A stretch of 64,000 nt of DNA from G965220305 sp965220305 (GCA_965220305.1 OZ244817.1:3596001-3660000); one strand, 5' to 3'. Positions 1 through 9,288 are shown, numbered from the stretch's first letter. Made by a program: numbers and translations. Notes: a model not told the origin generated them from the letters alone.

Positions 1-1
1 C

Positions 2-235
2 GCCGAAGAGATGCTGCGGGGCCAGACCATTACTCCCGAGCTAATCGAAGCAGTAGCCCAGGAAGCGGAAAACCTGGCAAGGCCGATAACGGACGTGCGC
101 AACAGCGCCGAATACCGCAAGGCCATCACGGGAGCCCTGACCCGGAGGACGTTGGAGAAGGCTATCGACATGGCGCGCAACGCCCCCATTCCCTTTGAAG
201 TCCAGCGCCGCTTGGCAGTCCAGACCGCCTTTTAA
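2..235 (+). CDS. Molybdenum hydroxylase FAD-binding (medium) subunit, C-terminal fragment
   Basis: This is the 3' end of a gene that begins before the window; the open frame continues to base 2. The residues seen (ELIEAVAQEAENLARPITDV, then EYRKAITGALTRRTLEKA) match the C-terminal CO-dehydrogenase flavoprotein domain found at the end of CoxM/XDH-type FAD subunits. In such enzymes this subunit passes electrons from the 2Fe-2S subunit to FAD. The next two genes encode the 2Fe-2S and Mo subunits, which supports the call. Only about 77 residues are visible, so substrate and full length are unknown. Confidence 0.75.
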   Translation, partial: AEEMLRGQTITPELIEAVAQEAENLARPITDVRNSAEYRKAITGALTRRTLEKAIDMARNAPIPFEVQRRLAVQTAF

Positions 236-286
236 TCGCCTGCCCGGTAGGCTGGGTACCCCTATCTTCGCTGGAGGTCAATTTCA

Positions 287-766
287 ATGAAGCAGCCGCT
301 GCAAATTACCGTCAACGGCCAAAGCCGCCAACTCCTGGTGGAGCCCTACTACTCGCTCCTGGATACGCTGCGGGATGAAATGCACCTCACCGGCACCAAA
401 AAAGGCTGCGACGAGGGCGACTGCGGCGCGTGTACGGTCTTGCTGGGTGGCAAACCCGTTACCTCCTGCCTGGTGCTGGCCCACAGCGCCCACGATTGCC
501 AGGTCAACACCATTGAGAGCCTGTCCACCACCGAGGCCCTGCATCCGGTGCAACAGGCTTTTGTCGACCACGGTGGGTTGCAGTGCGGCTTCTGTATTCC
601 TGGCCTCATAATGTCGGCCACGGGGCTGCTCCAGGAAAACCCCAACCCCACTGAGGAAGAGGTCCGTTTGGCCATAGGTGGTAACCTGTGCCGGTGTACT
701 GGGTACGTCAAGGTGGTGGAAGCCATCTTGGCGGCGGCGGAAACAATGCAACGCCAGGGCGCCTGA
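287..766 (+). CDS. Molybdenum hydroxylase 2Fe-2S (small) subunit
   Basis: A 159-residue protein of the CoxS/XdhC-type small subunit family, normal length for the family (about 155-170). The N-terminal plant-ferredoxin-like cluster motif GCDEGDCGACTVLLGG is followed by the C-terminal helical cluster motif with CGFCIPG and CRCTGY. It relays electrons from the molybdopterin site to FAD. A GGAGG sequence lies about 10 bases before the ATG. It is placed 51 bases after the FAD subunit and before the Mo subunit, so the three form one operon. Confidence 0.95.
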   Translation: MKQPLQITVNGQSRQLLVEPYYSLLDTLRDEMHLTGTKKGCDEGDCGACTVLLGGKPVTSCLVLAHSAHDCQVNTIESLSTTEALHPVQQAFVDHGGLQCGFCIPGLIMSATGLLQENPNPTEEEVRLAIGGNLCRCTGYVKVVEAILAAAETMQRQGA

Positions 767-981
767 GTCCGCCAAGAGACGGACGAATACCCCGATGTCC
801 CATGCTGGACTAGATAACGAATTAGCCTAAGAGCTGTTGGTGATCCGGCTAGTCGAAGTGGGCCACTCCAAGAGTGGAATACACCCTTCAAATGGGCCGA
901 TGGACCCGGTTCCCCGGAAGTCAGAGGACCGGTCCCCAAGACTCTACCCGATACCGAGGACGGATATAAGGAGTAAGCGCA

Positions 982-3255
982 ATGGTCGACTTCAAGGTCT
1001 TGGAGAAAAGTTACCCTCGGGTTGACGCCTGGGAAAAGGTAACCGGACACGCTACCTACGCCTCGGACGTGTATCTTCCCGAGATGCTGATGTGCAAGCT
1101 GCTGTCCAGCACTCGCGCCCACGCCCGTATTGTCAGCATCGACACCTCCAAGGCGGAGCGGCATCCCGGCGTCCGGGCCGTCATCACCGGAAGGGACTTC
1201 CCGGACATCCAGTTCGGGTCCGGCGCATTGAAGGACCGCTACATCATGGCCCGGGATGAGGTGTACTACATCGGGGAGCCGATAGCTGCGGTGGCCGCCG
1301 ACGATGAGGTAACTGCCCAAGAGGCGGTGGAGCTCATCGAGGTCCAATACGAGGACTTGCCCACCGTAATAGACCCCCTGGATGCCATCAAGTCCACGGC
1401 CCCGTCCGTTCACTCGGACCTGGCCGACTTTGAGGGTTACGGGTTCGCCATGGGCAACAATGTCAGCGCCCTGTTGGACGCCGACCGGGGCGACGTGGAC
1501 CAGGCATTCCAAGACGCTGATCTAGTCATTGAGGAGACCTACCGCTCTCAGGGAATCAACCAGGGATTCCTGGAGCCCATGGCCTGTGTCGCCAACGTTG
1601 AACCCAATAGGCGTCTGACCGTTTGGGCTTCTACCCAGGGACCCTATCAGATACGCGCCCAGTTGTCCGCGGTGTTGGACATCCCCCTCGCCAGCATCCG
1701 GGTAATTCCGATGGAGTTGGGCGGCGGGTTCGGGGCCAAGCTCCGGTTGGCCTTTGAGGGGTTTCCCGCCCTGCTGGCCATGAAGACCGGGCGCCCGGTA
1801 AAGTTGATTAACACCCGGGAAGAGGTGTTCACCCTCAACGGGCCACGCCTGCCCGTAACCAACTACCTGAAGACCGGAGTGATGAAAGACGGGACTATCA
1901 TCGCCAGGGAAGGCTATACCGTCTTTGACGTGGGGGCCTACCTGGGGGCTGGCCCCAACTCGGGCATCGGCCACGGCCTGGGGGCCTACGACATTCCCAA
2001 CTTCCGGCTCCGCTCCTATGGGGTGTATACCAACAAGATATACGTGGGCTCCTACCGGGCTTCCGGCGTGGCTGACATGACCTTCGCGGTGGAATCCCAC
2101 ATGGACACCATCGCCCATAAGCTGGGCCTGGATCCGATGGAGTTGCGGATGAAGAACGCCCTCAAAGAGGGTGACGTTTCCGTAAGCGGCGCTCGTGTTC
2201 CCAGGAACGGGTTGATGGAAACCCTGCAGGCGGTGAAGGACCGGCTGGGGCTGCCTAAGAAGCTGGAAGAGGGACGAGGTGTGGGCATTGCCCTATGCGA
2301 GTGGCGCAGCGGCAGCGGCCCCTCCACGGCAACCATCAGCGTTAACGAAGACGGTACCGTCAGCCTGCTCACCGGCTCGGTGGACATTTCCGGCAGCGAC
2401 ACCGGGCTGGCCGCCATTACCGCCGAGACCCTGGGCGTGGACATGGACAAGGTTGTTGTCGCCAAGCGGGACACCGACCTGGCTCCCTTCACCGGCCCCA
2501 GCGGCGGCAGCAGGATTACCTATAGCCAGGGCAAAGCCGTGCAAATGGCTGCCGAGGACGCCCGGGGCAAGCTGCTGGCCCTGGCCGCCGATCGGTTCGG
2601 TGTGCCTGCCGACGCCCTGGCCTGTGAGGATGGACGGGTCTACGTGCTGGACAACCCGCCCCAGAGCTTGACCCTCGGCCAGCTTGCCAACGCCAGCCTC
2701 ACCTCCCGGGGCGGGCCCATCATCGGCTTGGCCTCCCTGTCGTCAATGCCCTATAACCCGGTCTTTGCCGCCCAGGGGGTTGAAGTGCAGGTGGACAAGC
2801 AGACGGGCCAGGTGAAAGTCACCAAGTATGTTCAGGCCCAGGACGTGGGAGTTGCCATAAACCCCATGGCCGCCGAAGGCCAACTGGAAGGCGGAGCGGT
2901 GCAGGGTATCGGACGCGCCTTGACCGAGGACTTGCGTATCGACCCGGAGACGGGAGCGGTTCTTACCTCTTCCCTTTCGACTTACCTCATGCCCTTGGCC
3001 ATCGACCTTCCCGAGATGGAGACCATCATGATTAGCGTCCCCTCGGACGACGGCCCCTTCGGAGCCCGGGGAGTGGCCGAGCCTCCGGGGTTCGGTCCTC
3101 CGGCGGCAATTGCCAACGCTATTTACGACGCCGTTGGTGTCCGTGTAAAGGAATTGCCCCTTTCCGGTGAGAGGGTGTTGGCCGCCCTGCGAGGTCAGGA
3201 ATCGCCGGAAGTAACCGTTGACGTGGAATCGCTACGTCTGACCGAGCAAGGTTAG
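982..3255 (+). CDS. Xanthine dehydrogenase/CoxL-family molybdopterin-binding subunit
   Basis: A 757-residue large subunit with the aldehyde oxidase/xanthine dehydrogenase a/b hammerhead at the N-terminus (EKVTGHATYASDVYLPEML), the cofactor motif GGGFGAK, and the active-site glutamate in GARGVAEP (about E700). The loop that carries AYxCSFR in true aerobic CO dehydrogenases reads SYRASG here (residues 357-362), so the active-site cysteine is missing and CO oxidation is unlikely; it is a form-II-like hydroxylase of unknown substrate. GGAG (971-974) precedes the ATG. A 215-base gap separates it from the 2Fe-2S gene, unusually long for this operon type. Confidence 0.9.
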   Translation: MVDFKVLEKSYPRVDAWEKVTGHATYASDVYLPEMLMCKLLSSTRAHARIVSIDTSKAERHPGVRAVITGRDFPDIQFGSGALKDRYIMARDEVYYIGEPIAAVAADDEVTAQEAVELIEVQYEDLPTVIDPLDAIKSTAPSVHSDLADFEGYGFAMGNNVSALLDADRGDVDQAFQDADLVIEETYRSQGINQGFLEPMACVANVEPNRRLTVWASTQGPYQIRAQLSAVLDIPLASIRVIPMELGGGFGAKLRLAFEGFPALLAMKTGRPVKLINTREEVFTLNGPRLPVTNYLKTGVMKDGTIIAREGYTVFDVGAYLGAGPNSGIGHGLGAYDIPNFRLRSYGVYTNKIYVGSYRASGVADMTFAVESHMDTIAHKLGLDPMELRMKNALKEGDVSVSGARVPRNGLMETLQAVKDRLGLPKKLEEGRGVGIALCEWRSGSGPSTATISVNEDGTVSLLTGSVDISGSDTGLAAITAETLGVDMDKVVVAKRDTDLAPFTGPSGGSRITYSQGKAVQMAAEDARGKLLALAADRFGVPADALACEDGRVYVLDNPPQSLTLGQLANASLTSRGGPIIGLASLSSMPYNPVFAAQGVEVQVDKQTGQVKVTKYVQAQDVGVAINPMAAEGQLEGGAVQGIGRALTEDLRIDPETGAVLTSSLSTYLMPLAIDLPEMETIMISVPSDDGPFGARGVAEPPGFGPPAAIANAIYDAVGVRVKELPLSGERVLAALRGQESPEVTVDVESLRLTEQG

Positions 3256-3308
3256 CCAAGGCGCGGCGGATACGTTCGCAACCAGCGACGGCGACTACCA
3301 GAAAACTA

Positions 3309-3349
3309 CGGGACAGCCTATCAAGTTAATGGGCTGTCCCGACGTTTTT
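3309..3349 (+). terminator. Rho-independent terminator of the Mo-hydroxylase operon
   Basis: Arms CGGGACAGCC and GGCTGTCCCG form a 10-bp stem with a 13-base loop, followed by ACGTTTTT. It lies 54 bases after the Mo-subunit stop codon and before the convergent PPOX-like gene. Confidence 0.85.
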
Positions 3350-3368
3350 CCCTTGCCTTCGGGTATTT

Positions 3369-3788
3369 TCAGGCCCGGGTGCCGTAGACCTGCTCCGGCA
3401 CAACAATAATCGCCGACCGGCGTTGCTCCATCATGGCCTGGTCGTACTCCGGCCAGTTGGGGTGTTCGGTACCCGATGCGGTGCGATAAACGTCCCGAAG
3501 GGCGAGGCGCAGTTCGTCGGGTGAGCTGTTATCGGCGGACACTATTTGGGCAGACCCCTCCAGCACCACGTAGCCCCACCAATCTTCCTGGGACACCAAT
3601 AGGGAGCAACGGGAGTTTCGTCTTAAGTTGATTAGCTTGGCCCGGTCCGCGGTGGTGGTGAAGGCCACCCCGTCACGGTAGGGCCCGCAGGTTACAATAC
3701 TCATCTGGGCTGCTCCGTCACGCCGAAAAGTCGTGAGGACGCCCCGGTGGGTGCTGCCGACAAACTCCCTGACACTTTCGCTGAGCAT
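3369..3788 (-). CDS. PPOX-class FMN/F420-binding split-barrel protein
   Basis: A 139-residue protein resembling the pyridoxamine-5'-phosphate-oxidase-like split barrel family: VREFVGSTHRGVLTTFRRDG at the N-terminus, then KLINLRRNSRCSLLV, then WWGYVVLEGSAQIV. These proteins bind FMN or F420 and reduce varied small molecules; the substrate cannot be told. I chose the ATG at 3788 because AAGGAGGG sits 7 bases upstream; a longer frame exists but adds residues unlike the family. It is convergent with the Mo-hydroxylase operon and divergent from the MFS gene. Confidence 0.85.
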   Translation of the reverse strand: MLSESVREFVGSTHRGVLTTFRRDGAAQMSIVTCGPYRDGVAFTTTADRAKLINLRRNSRCSLLVSQEDWWGYVVLEGSAQIVSADNSSPDELRLALRDVYRTASGTEHPNWPEYDQAMMEQRRSAIIVVPEQVYGTRA

Positions 3789-3972
3789 AGGAAACCCTCC
3801 TTGTGGATGTGTTGTTGTTGTTTGATCCCAGACATTCCGGGGCTGCCGGTTGGCCGCCGCGAACGCCATTAAATGCTGGAGAAAGGGCCCCGGAATGGTA
3901 GCCTTAGCAACCAAAAGGATGGACCGACCGGGCCGCCGTCGCCAGCCTGTCGAACTGTGACACCAACTGCCG

Positions 3973-5277
3973 ATGCTAAACCTGCGCCTAGTTAAAGAAA
4001 AGCTGCATTACGGCTGGGTAATCTTCGGCCTGGCCTTCGTCAACCTCACTGTGGAGGGCGGCGTAAAGAACAGCGAGCCGGTCTTCTTTGTGGCCCTGCG
4101 GGACCATTTTACACGAAGCGCCGCCGCTACTGCCGGAATCTACTCCGCCGCCGGTCTCGTCGGAGCCCTCTCCGCACCCCTCATTGGGCGGTTCTTGGAC
4201 CGGATGGGGCCCCGCTACCTCTTTCCCTTGGCCGGAGTGTTGATCCTCGCCGGGTGGCTCGCCAGTAGTTTTGCCGCAGACCTCTGGCAGCTTTTCCTGC
4301 TGTACAGCATTATAGCCGCCCTGGGGCACACCACCATTTCCTCATTTACCGCCACGGCAAACCTTGCGCCCTGGTTTACCCGGACCCGGGGCGCCATGCT
4401 GGGGTTGGCCGACGCCGGGAATCCGCTGGGCCAGGCCATATTCGCGCCGGCAGCCCAACTGCTAATACTCACCATCGGCTGGCGCGCGGCCTTTCAGGTG
4501 TTCGGCGTGGCCTTCTTTCTGCTAATAGCGCCCTTGAACTTCCTGCTCCAGCGACGTCCACCTTCGGGGGAAGATTCCCCCGTAAATAGCGGGGACCCGG
4601 CAACCGGAGGCGTGTCCGCCCAGGGCATGGCAGACCAACAACCCGGCTTCCAGGGCACTGGCCCGGTCGAGAGCGCCGCCGCGCCCTCAATGGGTCAGGT
4701 CCTTCGCCATCCCGCCGTGTGGTCCCTGTTTCTAACCAGGGCCCTTGTAGCCATCGGCAGCCAGTTGCTCCGAGTACACTTGGTCGCCTTCTTCATCCTG
4801 GCCGGATACAGCGAACTGCAAGCGGCGTCGGCCATCGGTTTGGTTGGGCTGATTAGCATGGTCGGAAGGCCCATGGTGGGACGGGCCTCCGACCTATTTG
4901 GCCGGGAACCCGTCTATTACGGGGGGCTTCTGTTGCAGATTGGCTCCATTCTGTTGGTGCTATTCCTTGGCGATGGGCGAAGCCTGTGGCCGATAGTAGT
5001 TTATGCCGCTATAGCCGGTGTCAGCGATGGGATTGGGGGTCTGGTGGTTGGCGCGAAGGCCGCCGATTTGTTCCCATCGAATATGCTGGGCACCGTTATG
5101 GGCCTGATGGAAAGCGGGCGGGGCCTGGCCATTGCCGTGGGGCCGATTATCGGCGGGCTGTTGTTCGACTGGCAGGGCAATTACGTGTGGGCCTTTTCCC
5201 TCGCTGTGGCCCTGACCGCCCTGGGCATGGTGGCCATGTGGGCGGTCGACCTGCTGGCGGGCGACGACCGCTATTAA
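3973..5277 (+). CDS. MFS transporter
   Basis: A 434-residue integral membrane protein with about twelve hydrophobic segments, beginning LHYGWVIFGLAFVNLTVEGG, similar to monocarboxylate/oxalate-formate antiporter-like MFS members. The loop after the second helix carries the MFS signature as GRFLDRMGPRYLF, and a repeat-like GRASDLFGREPV occurs in the second half. The central cytoplasmic loop (residues about 195-235) is long and polar. Substrate unknown; small organic acids are the usual cargo of the subfamily. Confidence 0.88.
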   Translation: MLNLRLVKEKLHYGWVIFGLAFVNLTVEGGVKNSEPVFFVALRDHFTRSAAATAGIYSAAGLVGALSAPLIGRFLDRMGPRYLFPLAGVLILAGWLASSFAADLWQLFLLYSIIAALGHTTISSFTATANLAPWFTRTRGAMLGLADAGNPLGQAIFAPAAQLLILTIGWRAAFQVFGVAFFLLIAPLNFLLQRRPPSGEDSPVNSGDPATGGVSAQGMADQQPGFQGTGPVESAAAPSMGQVLRHPAVWSLFLTRALVAIGSQLLRVHLVAFFILAGYSELQAASAIGLVGLISMVGRPMVGRASDLFGREPVYYGGLLLQIGSILLVLFLGDGRSLWPIVVYAAIAGVSDGIGGLVVGAKAADLFPSNMLGTVMGLMESGRGLAIAVGPIIGGLLFDWQGNYVWAFSLAVALTALGMVAMWAVDLLAGDDRY

Positions 5278-5419
5278 GTCGGCGAAGATTTCAGGGACTT
5301 TCAACGGGAGGAATGACAACCCCACATTGTAATAGAACTTATGTTCTGATAAAGTAACCTCAGCCGGCACGCAAGAGTTGGCTGAACGACGGGTATTACC
5401 AAAAATCAGGGGGGCTGGC

Positions 5420-5689
5420 GTGGAACTATATCGTCTCAAGGCTTGTACCAAGTGCGGTGGGGACCTGGCCTACGACGAGGGCGACTGGATTTGTCTACAG
5501 TGCGGCACCTATTATTACGTGGGGTTGTATCGGCGTGGAACGCAGCGGGCCACGCCCCGGCCTGAAGAATGGTTGGGCAAAGAGGCGAGGAAGCCAGGAA
5601 TCACCCTGGTAGGCCCATCGGATTACCGCTGCCGGTTCACCCTGGCGCCGGCCTTGTTGCCATTCGTCACTAATACGGTTGCTCGATGA
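5420..5689 (+). CDS. Small zinc-ribbon protein
   Basis: About 89 residues with a single C4 zinc ribbon near the N-terminus: CTKCGG, a 13-residue gap, then CLQCG. I chose the GTG at 5420 because GGGGGG lies 6-7 bases upstream and the protein then starts just before the ribbon; a TTG at 5378 is also in frame. The C-terminal 50 residues look unstructured and basic. Its stop overlaps the start of the RuvC-like gene (shared ATGA), so the two are translationally coupled. Function unknown; zinc ribbons of this kind usually bind nucleic acid. Confidence 0.7.
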   Translation: MELYRLKACTKCGGDLAYDEGDWICLQCGTYYYVGLYRRGTQRATPRPEEWLGKEARKPGITLVGPSDYRCRFTLAPALLPFVTNTVAR

Positions 5690-6177
5690 CCGGGAAGGAA
5701 ACGGGAGCGGTCCTGCTGGCCCTGAATGCCCGGGTGCGGCGCACCGGCTGGGCGGTCTTCCAGGGGGAAGAGTTGCGGGACTCCGGCGTCATATCCCTAC
5801 CCGAGGGTCGAAGGCTATGCGCCGCCACCCGTTTGGAGAATTTGGCCCGCTGCCTGAACGACCTGGTAGTCCTCTGGCGGCCCAACCGGCTGGCGTGTTG
5901 TCAACCTGCGGCCATACGCTGGCGCAACCCATCCCTGGAACTGCTGCAGGGTGTATTGGTTGACTGGAGCCAACAACACGCTCTGCGCCTGTTCACCTAC
6001 TCGTCCCGCCAGGTGGGGGCCGCCATCGCCGGACGCCCCAATGCCAGCCGGGACCAGTTGGGCTACTCGGTAATGCTCCGTTACCACCTAATCGGCCAGG
6101 GCAAGTCCACCGACGAGTTGGAAGCCATCGCCGTGGGGCACTGCCATCTGCTTCGGTGTACCGGCGATAGCGGGTGA
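5686..6177 (+). CDS. RuvC/RNase H-fold protein with degenerate active site
   Basis: A 163-residue protein with the size and layout of the Holliday-junction resolvase RuvC: first strand LLALNARVRRTGWAVF matches the RuvC start (consensus ..DPGLxxTGWGV), and the C-terminus STDELEAIAVGHCHLL matches the RuvC tail (..SDxADALAVAxCH). Key acids differ: the first Asp is N14, the second-strand Glu region reads ACCQPA (Q73 or C72 in its place), and the last Asp is E146; only D143 is kept. It may be non-catalytic or have a changed chemistry. It overlaps the zinc-ribbon gene by four bases. Another RuvC must act in recombination. Confidence 0.7.
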   Translation: MTGKETGAVLLALNARVRRTGWAVFQGEELRDSGVISLPEGRRLCAATRLENLARCLNDLVVLWRPNRLACCQPAAIRWRNPSLELLQGVLVDWSQQHALRLFTYSSRQVGAAIAGRPNASRDQLGYSVMLRYHLIGQGKSTDELEAIAVGHCHLLRCTGDSG

Positions 6178-6327
6178 CGCGCTTATACCCCACGCCTCGG
6201 CCCCTCTACCCAACGGGCGTCAACGGGTTGCGGTTAACCAACAAGTCCTTCTCTTATTGACCTTTCTCATCGCGCGTCCGGTTCTGCGGCCCATTTCCAC
6301 AACCTTGATTAACTCGTTTTCGGAGTC

Positions 6328-6521
6328 TTTCGATTCTCCAGGTACAGACCAGTTCAGCCTAACGGACAGTCCAACCCTCCACCGTCATTCCGGCGGAGGC
6401 CGGAGTCCAGGAGTAGGAGGCTTGTGCTGGTGGGGACCAGGCCCTTTGCGCCGCTCCGAGCCAGTCCTTCGACGGGTTCAAGATGGTCGGTGAGAGCATA
6501 TAGTAATAATCGAAAGGCCCT
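6328..6521. repeat. Diverged copy of the dispersed intergenic repeat
   Basis: Positions 6328-6350 are identical to 39550-39572. Next comes ACCGTCATTCCGGCGGAGGC (6381 on), a palindromic unit seen again at 30980, and the copy ends in AATCGAAAGGCCCTG like the unit at 22.9 kb. The remaining parts of the gap 6178-6609 hold no gene I can recognise. Confidence 0.65.
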
Positions 6522-6540
6522 GAACTCGTTCTGCTCCTCC

Positions 6541-6570
6541 TTGGTTGTGTGGCTGGGCCGGTGTTATACT
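6541..6570 (+). promoter_or_regulatory. Candidate sigma70-type promoter
   Basis: TTGGTT and TATACT are separated by 18 bases, 40 bases before the ATG of the DUF2339-type gene. Pattern match only. Confidence 0.45.
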
Positions 6571-6609
6571 TCCGCCCTTGTTAAGTTGGAACTGGATAGG
6601 GCGACGTTG

Positions 6610-8964
6610 ATGGAATGTACTAGCTGCGGCGGTCAATTACCCTCGAATGCCCGGTTTTGTCCCTATTGCGGCTCAGCCGTTGGCGTTGACCCTGTGGCCA
6701 GTCCAGGACAACCGGCCTCGGTGGAAGGAGTCTCCCCGGCGGTCGCCCCATTGCCGGAGAATCCCACGGTAGACGAGCAACTGTTGTGGCTGCGGGCGTC
6801 GGTCAACGCTTTTAGCGCGGAACTCGGGACTTTGGCGGGTCGCTTATCGTCATTGGAGCGGGGGACATCGAGTTCAACGGAGCGAGTTACCCCTACTTCG
6901 GCGACCCCGGCCCCGGCTGGCGGCGACGCCAGGCCCGTGGCCCCGGCAGCAGCGCCCGGGAATCAGGCATCCTCCGGACCCGGCGTGGCCCGTCCTGCCG
7001 GGCCTCCCCCACCGTCGCCCAGTAGTGGATTCCTGGATGGGATGGCGGACTGGAATTGGGAGTGGCTGCTGGGGGGAAACTGGCTGGCCCGGATCGGCAT
7101 TTTGGCCCTGATTGTAGGGGTGGGTTTCTTCCTCAAGCTGGCCTTTGACAACGAATGGATTGGTGAGACGGGCCGTGTACTCCTGGGACTAGTTGGTGGA
7201 CTATTGCTCCTGGGCGGGGGCGAGTTCTGGCGCCGCCGGTACCCTATATGGGCCCAACCCCTGACTGGGGGCGGCATTGCCATCCTCTACCTGTCGATAT
7301 TCGCTGCCTTTTCTTTATATAGCCTCATTCCTTCTCTTCCGGCCCTCGGGCTCTTCTTCCTGGTGACGGCCACCGCCTCCGGTCTGGCGCTAAGGTATGA
7401 GGCCATGACCATAGGCGTTCTTGGCATTGTCGGCGGGTTTGCCGCGCCAGTAATGTTGTGGGAACAGCTTCCCGACCAGCGGGCGCTATTGGCCTATGTG
7501 CTGGTGTTGGACCTGGGAGTTCTCGCCCTGGCCACCTTCCGCAATTGGCGCTGGTTCACCCTGTTGGGATTGCTGGGGTCCCTGGGCCTCTTCAATCTGT
7601 GGATGCAGGAACTAGCGCCCTCATTGCTCCTTGCCCAGGTGGGCATCACCCTTATATTCCTAATCTTCGTCGGAGCGACCACCCTATTCCACCTGATTTG
7701 GAATCGGGCGCCGGGTCCGGCGGACTTTTCTCTGATGGTGCTGAACGCGGCGGCCTACTTCGGCACCAGCTATTCCCTGATGTTTGAAGAACTTCGACCC
7801 TGGATGGGTAGCTTCACCCTGCTGTTGGCCCTCTTTTACGGCCTTCTGGCCTACGGGAGTTTTCTGAGGAGCGGGCAGGTGGTCCACCTGACCCTTTTTG
7901 CCCTGGGCATTGCCTTAATATTCCTTACCGTCGCTGTACCCGTGGAACTGGGTGGTCCGTGGCTCAGCGTGGCCTGGGCCGCCGAGGGCGCCATTCTTGT
8001 ATGGTTGTCATTTTTCCTTAAAATGCCCCAGTTGCGTTGGTCTGGCGGATTGATATTCCTCCTGTTCACCGTTTCGATTCTTGTCTTGGACACTCCCAAA
8101 GCCTTCGTGGCGGAACACCCTCCTCTATGGAACACCTATGCGTTGGTTTACGGGCTGTCCCTGGCATTGCTTTACTCCGCCGCCTACCTGCTGTACCGGC
8201 ATCGCGACTTGCTGCTGCCGTGGGAGCAGAACCTGTTTCCGGCCTTCGTCTCGTTGGGGAACCTGATACTGACGGTAGCGATTCCAACCCAGGTGGATGG
8301 CGTTTGGATAACAGTTGCCTGGGCCGTCGAAGCGGTGGCGCTGGCCGCCTTGTCCTTCTTTTTGAACCTGTCCCAGCTCCGGCTTTTCGCCCTGGGCGTT
8401 TTTGCGATCATGGTGGGCCGCTTGCTACTTTTCGACACCTTTAACGTGGACCTGTGGGAATTCCAGCCCATCTTGAACCAGCGGATTATGGCCTACGCCT
8501 TTGGGGTGGGCGGCGCCTATTTATTGGCCGCCCTCTGGTGGTTCAACCGAGAGCTATTCGTAGACGACCGGGAGAAGTACTTCGTGGCGGCCTTTCTGGC
8601 GGTAGCCAACGCCCTCACTCTTTCGGCGCTCAGTATCGAGGTTGTACGGTCGGTGGATAGTGGCTACTTCGATGTTTCCCCCGACGCAGCGGATAATGTA
8701 ATCAGCCTGTCTTTGAGCATTCTGTGGGCGGTGTATGCGGCCATTCTGGTAGCTGTAGGTATTGCCAGGTCCTCCCGATGGGTGCGCGTAGCCGGGTTGG
8801 CGCTGCTGGCGGTCCCGGTTATCAAGCTCTTTGCCTACGACATAATCTCCCTGGAGAGGGAATTCCGGGTAGCCGCGTTCCTGGGCCTGGGGGCCATTCT
8901 GGTCGTCGGAGGTTTCCTTTACCAGCGGTATAGCCGGATAATACGGGGGTTCCTGCTCGAGTAG
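6610..8964 (+). CDS. DUF2339-type polytopic membrane protein with N-terminal zinc ribbon
   Basis: A 784-residue protein. Residues 1-22 form a zinc ribbon (CTSCGG...CPYCGS). Residues 25-140 are Pro/Ala/Ser-rich and include a short heptad-like stretch. From about residue 155 on come more than twenty hydrophobic segments, beginning WEWLLGGNWLARIGILALIV, which matches the start of the DUF2339 predicted membrane protein family. Function of the family is unknown. The ATG at 6610 was chosen because it begins exactly at the zinc ribbon and follows a promoter-like sequence; the open frame extends further upstream into repeat DNA. Confidence 0.85.
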   Translation: MECTSCGGQLPSNARFCPYCGSAVGVDPVASPGQPASVEGVSPAVAPLPENPTVDEQLLWLRASVNAFSAELGTLAGRLSSLERGTSSSTERVTPTSATPAPAGGDARPVAPAAAPGNQASSGPGVARPAGPPPPSPSSGFLDGMADWNWEWLLGGNWLARIGILALIVGVGFFLKLAFDNEWIGETGRVLLGLVGGLLLLGGGEFWRRRYPIWAQPLTGGGIAILYLSIFAAFSLYSLIPSLPALGLFFLVTATASGLALRYEAMTIGVLGIVGGFAAPVMLWEQLPDQRALLAYVLVLDLGVLALATFRNWRWFTLLGLLGSLGLFNLWMQELAPSLLLAQVGITLIFLIFVGATTLFHLIWNRAPGPADFSLMVLNAAAYFGTSYSLMFEELRPWMGSFTLLLALFYGLLAYGSFLRSGQVVHLTLFALGIALIFLTVAVPVELGGPWLSVAWAAEGAILVWLSFFLKMPQLRWSGGLIFLLFTVSILVLDTPKAFVAEHPPLWNTYALVYGLSLALLYSAAYLLYRHRDLLLPWEQNLFPAFVSLGNLILTVAIPTQVDGVWITVAWAVEAVALAALSFFLNLSQLRLFALGVFAIMVGRLLLFDTFNVDLWEFQPILNQRIMAYAFGVGGAYLLAALWWFNRELFVDDREKYFVAAFLAVANALTLSALSIEVVRSVDSGYFDVSPDAADNVISLSLSILWAVYAAILVAVGIARSSRWVRVAGLALLAVPVIKLFAYDIISLEREFRVAAFLGLGAILVVGGFLYQRYSRIIRGFLLE

Positions 8965-9259
8965 CGGCATAGCCTGTTCGGAAACTTGGCCCTTGGTGTG
9001 GTCTTCGCTGGCCCGGGCCGGGTCTACCTCTTTCCAGCACCGGGTAGGGTGCCTTAAAGAGTGGCCGGAGGGCTAGGGGAAATTGCCTTCCGCAACCTAA
9101 CTGCGCAGTGCGAAGCAGTGTTTAGGGCAAGGCGTTTTCGGGCTATGAATAGCGCTTCCTGAATGCGTCGTCTCCGGTAACGGAGAACGGGGGATTCGGT
9201 GTTGTTGCGGGGCGGTGAGGCAGCCCAGCAATGGATTTGGCCCATTTGCTAGGCATATG

Positions 9260-9288
9260 TTGACACGAATCTGAGATGGGCATAGACT
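9260..9288 (+). promoter_or_regulatory. Candidate sigma70-type promoter for MFS gene
   Basis: TTGACA and TAGACT are spaced by 17 bases, 60 bases before the MFS start at 9349. The rest of the gap 8965-9348 shows no gene or strong secondary structure. Confidence 0.6.

Noticed and set aside
349..1512. 387-codon antisense open frame across the Mo-hydroxylase genes
   Set aside because: Antisense shadow of two strongly supported genes in GC-rich DNA; no family motif and no binding site.
982..3255. Aerobic CO dehydrogenase (coxL) call
   Set aside because: The active-site cysteine motif is absent, so only the wider xanthine dehydrogenase family is supported.
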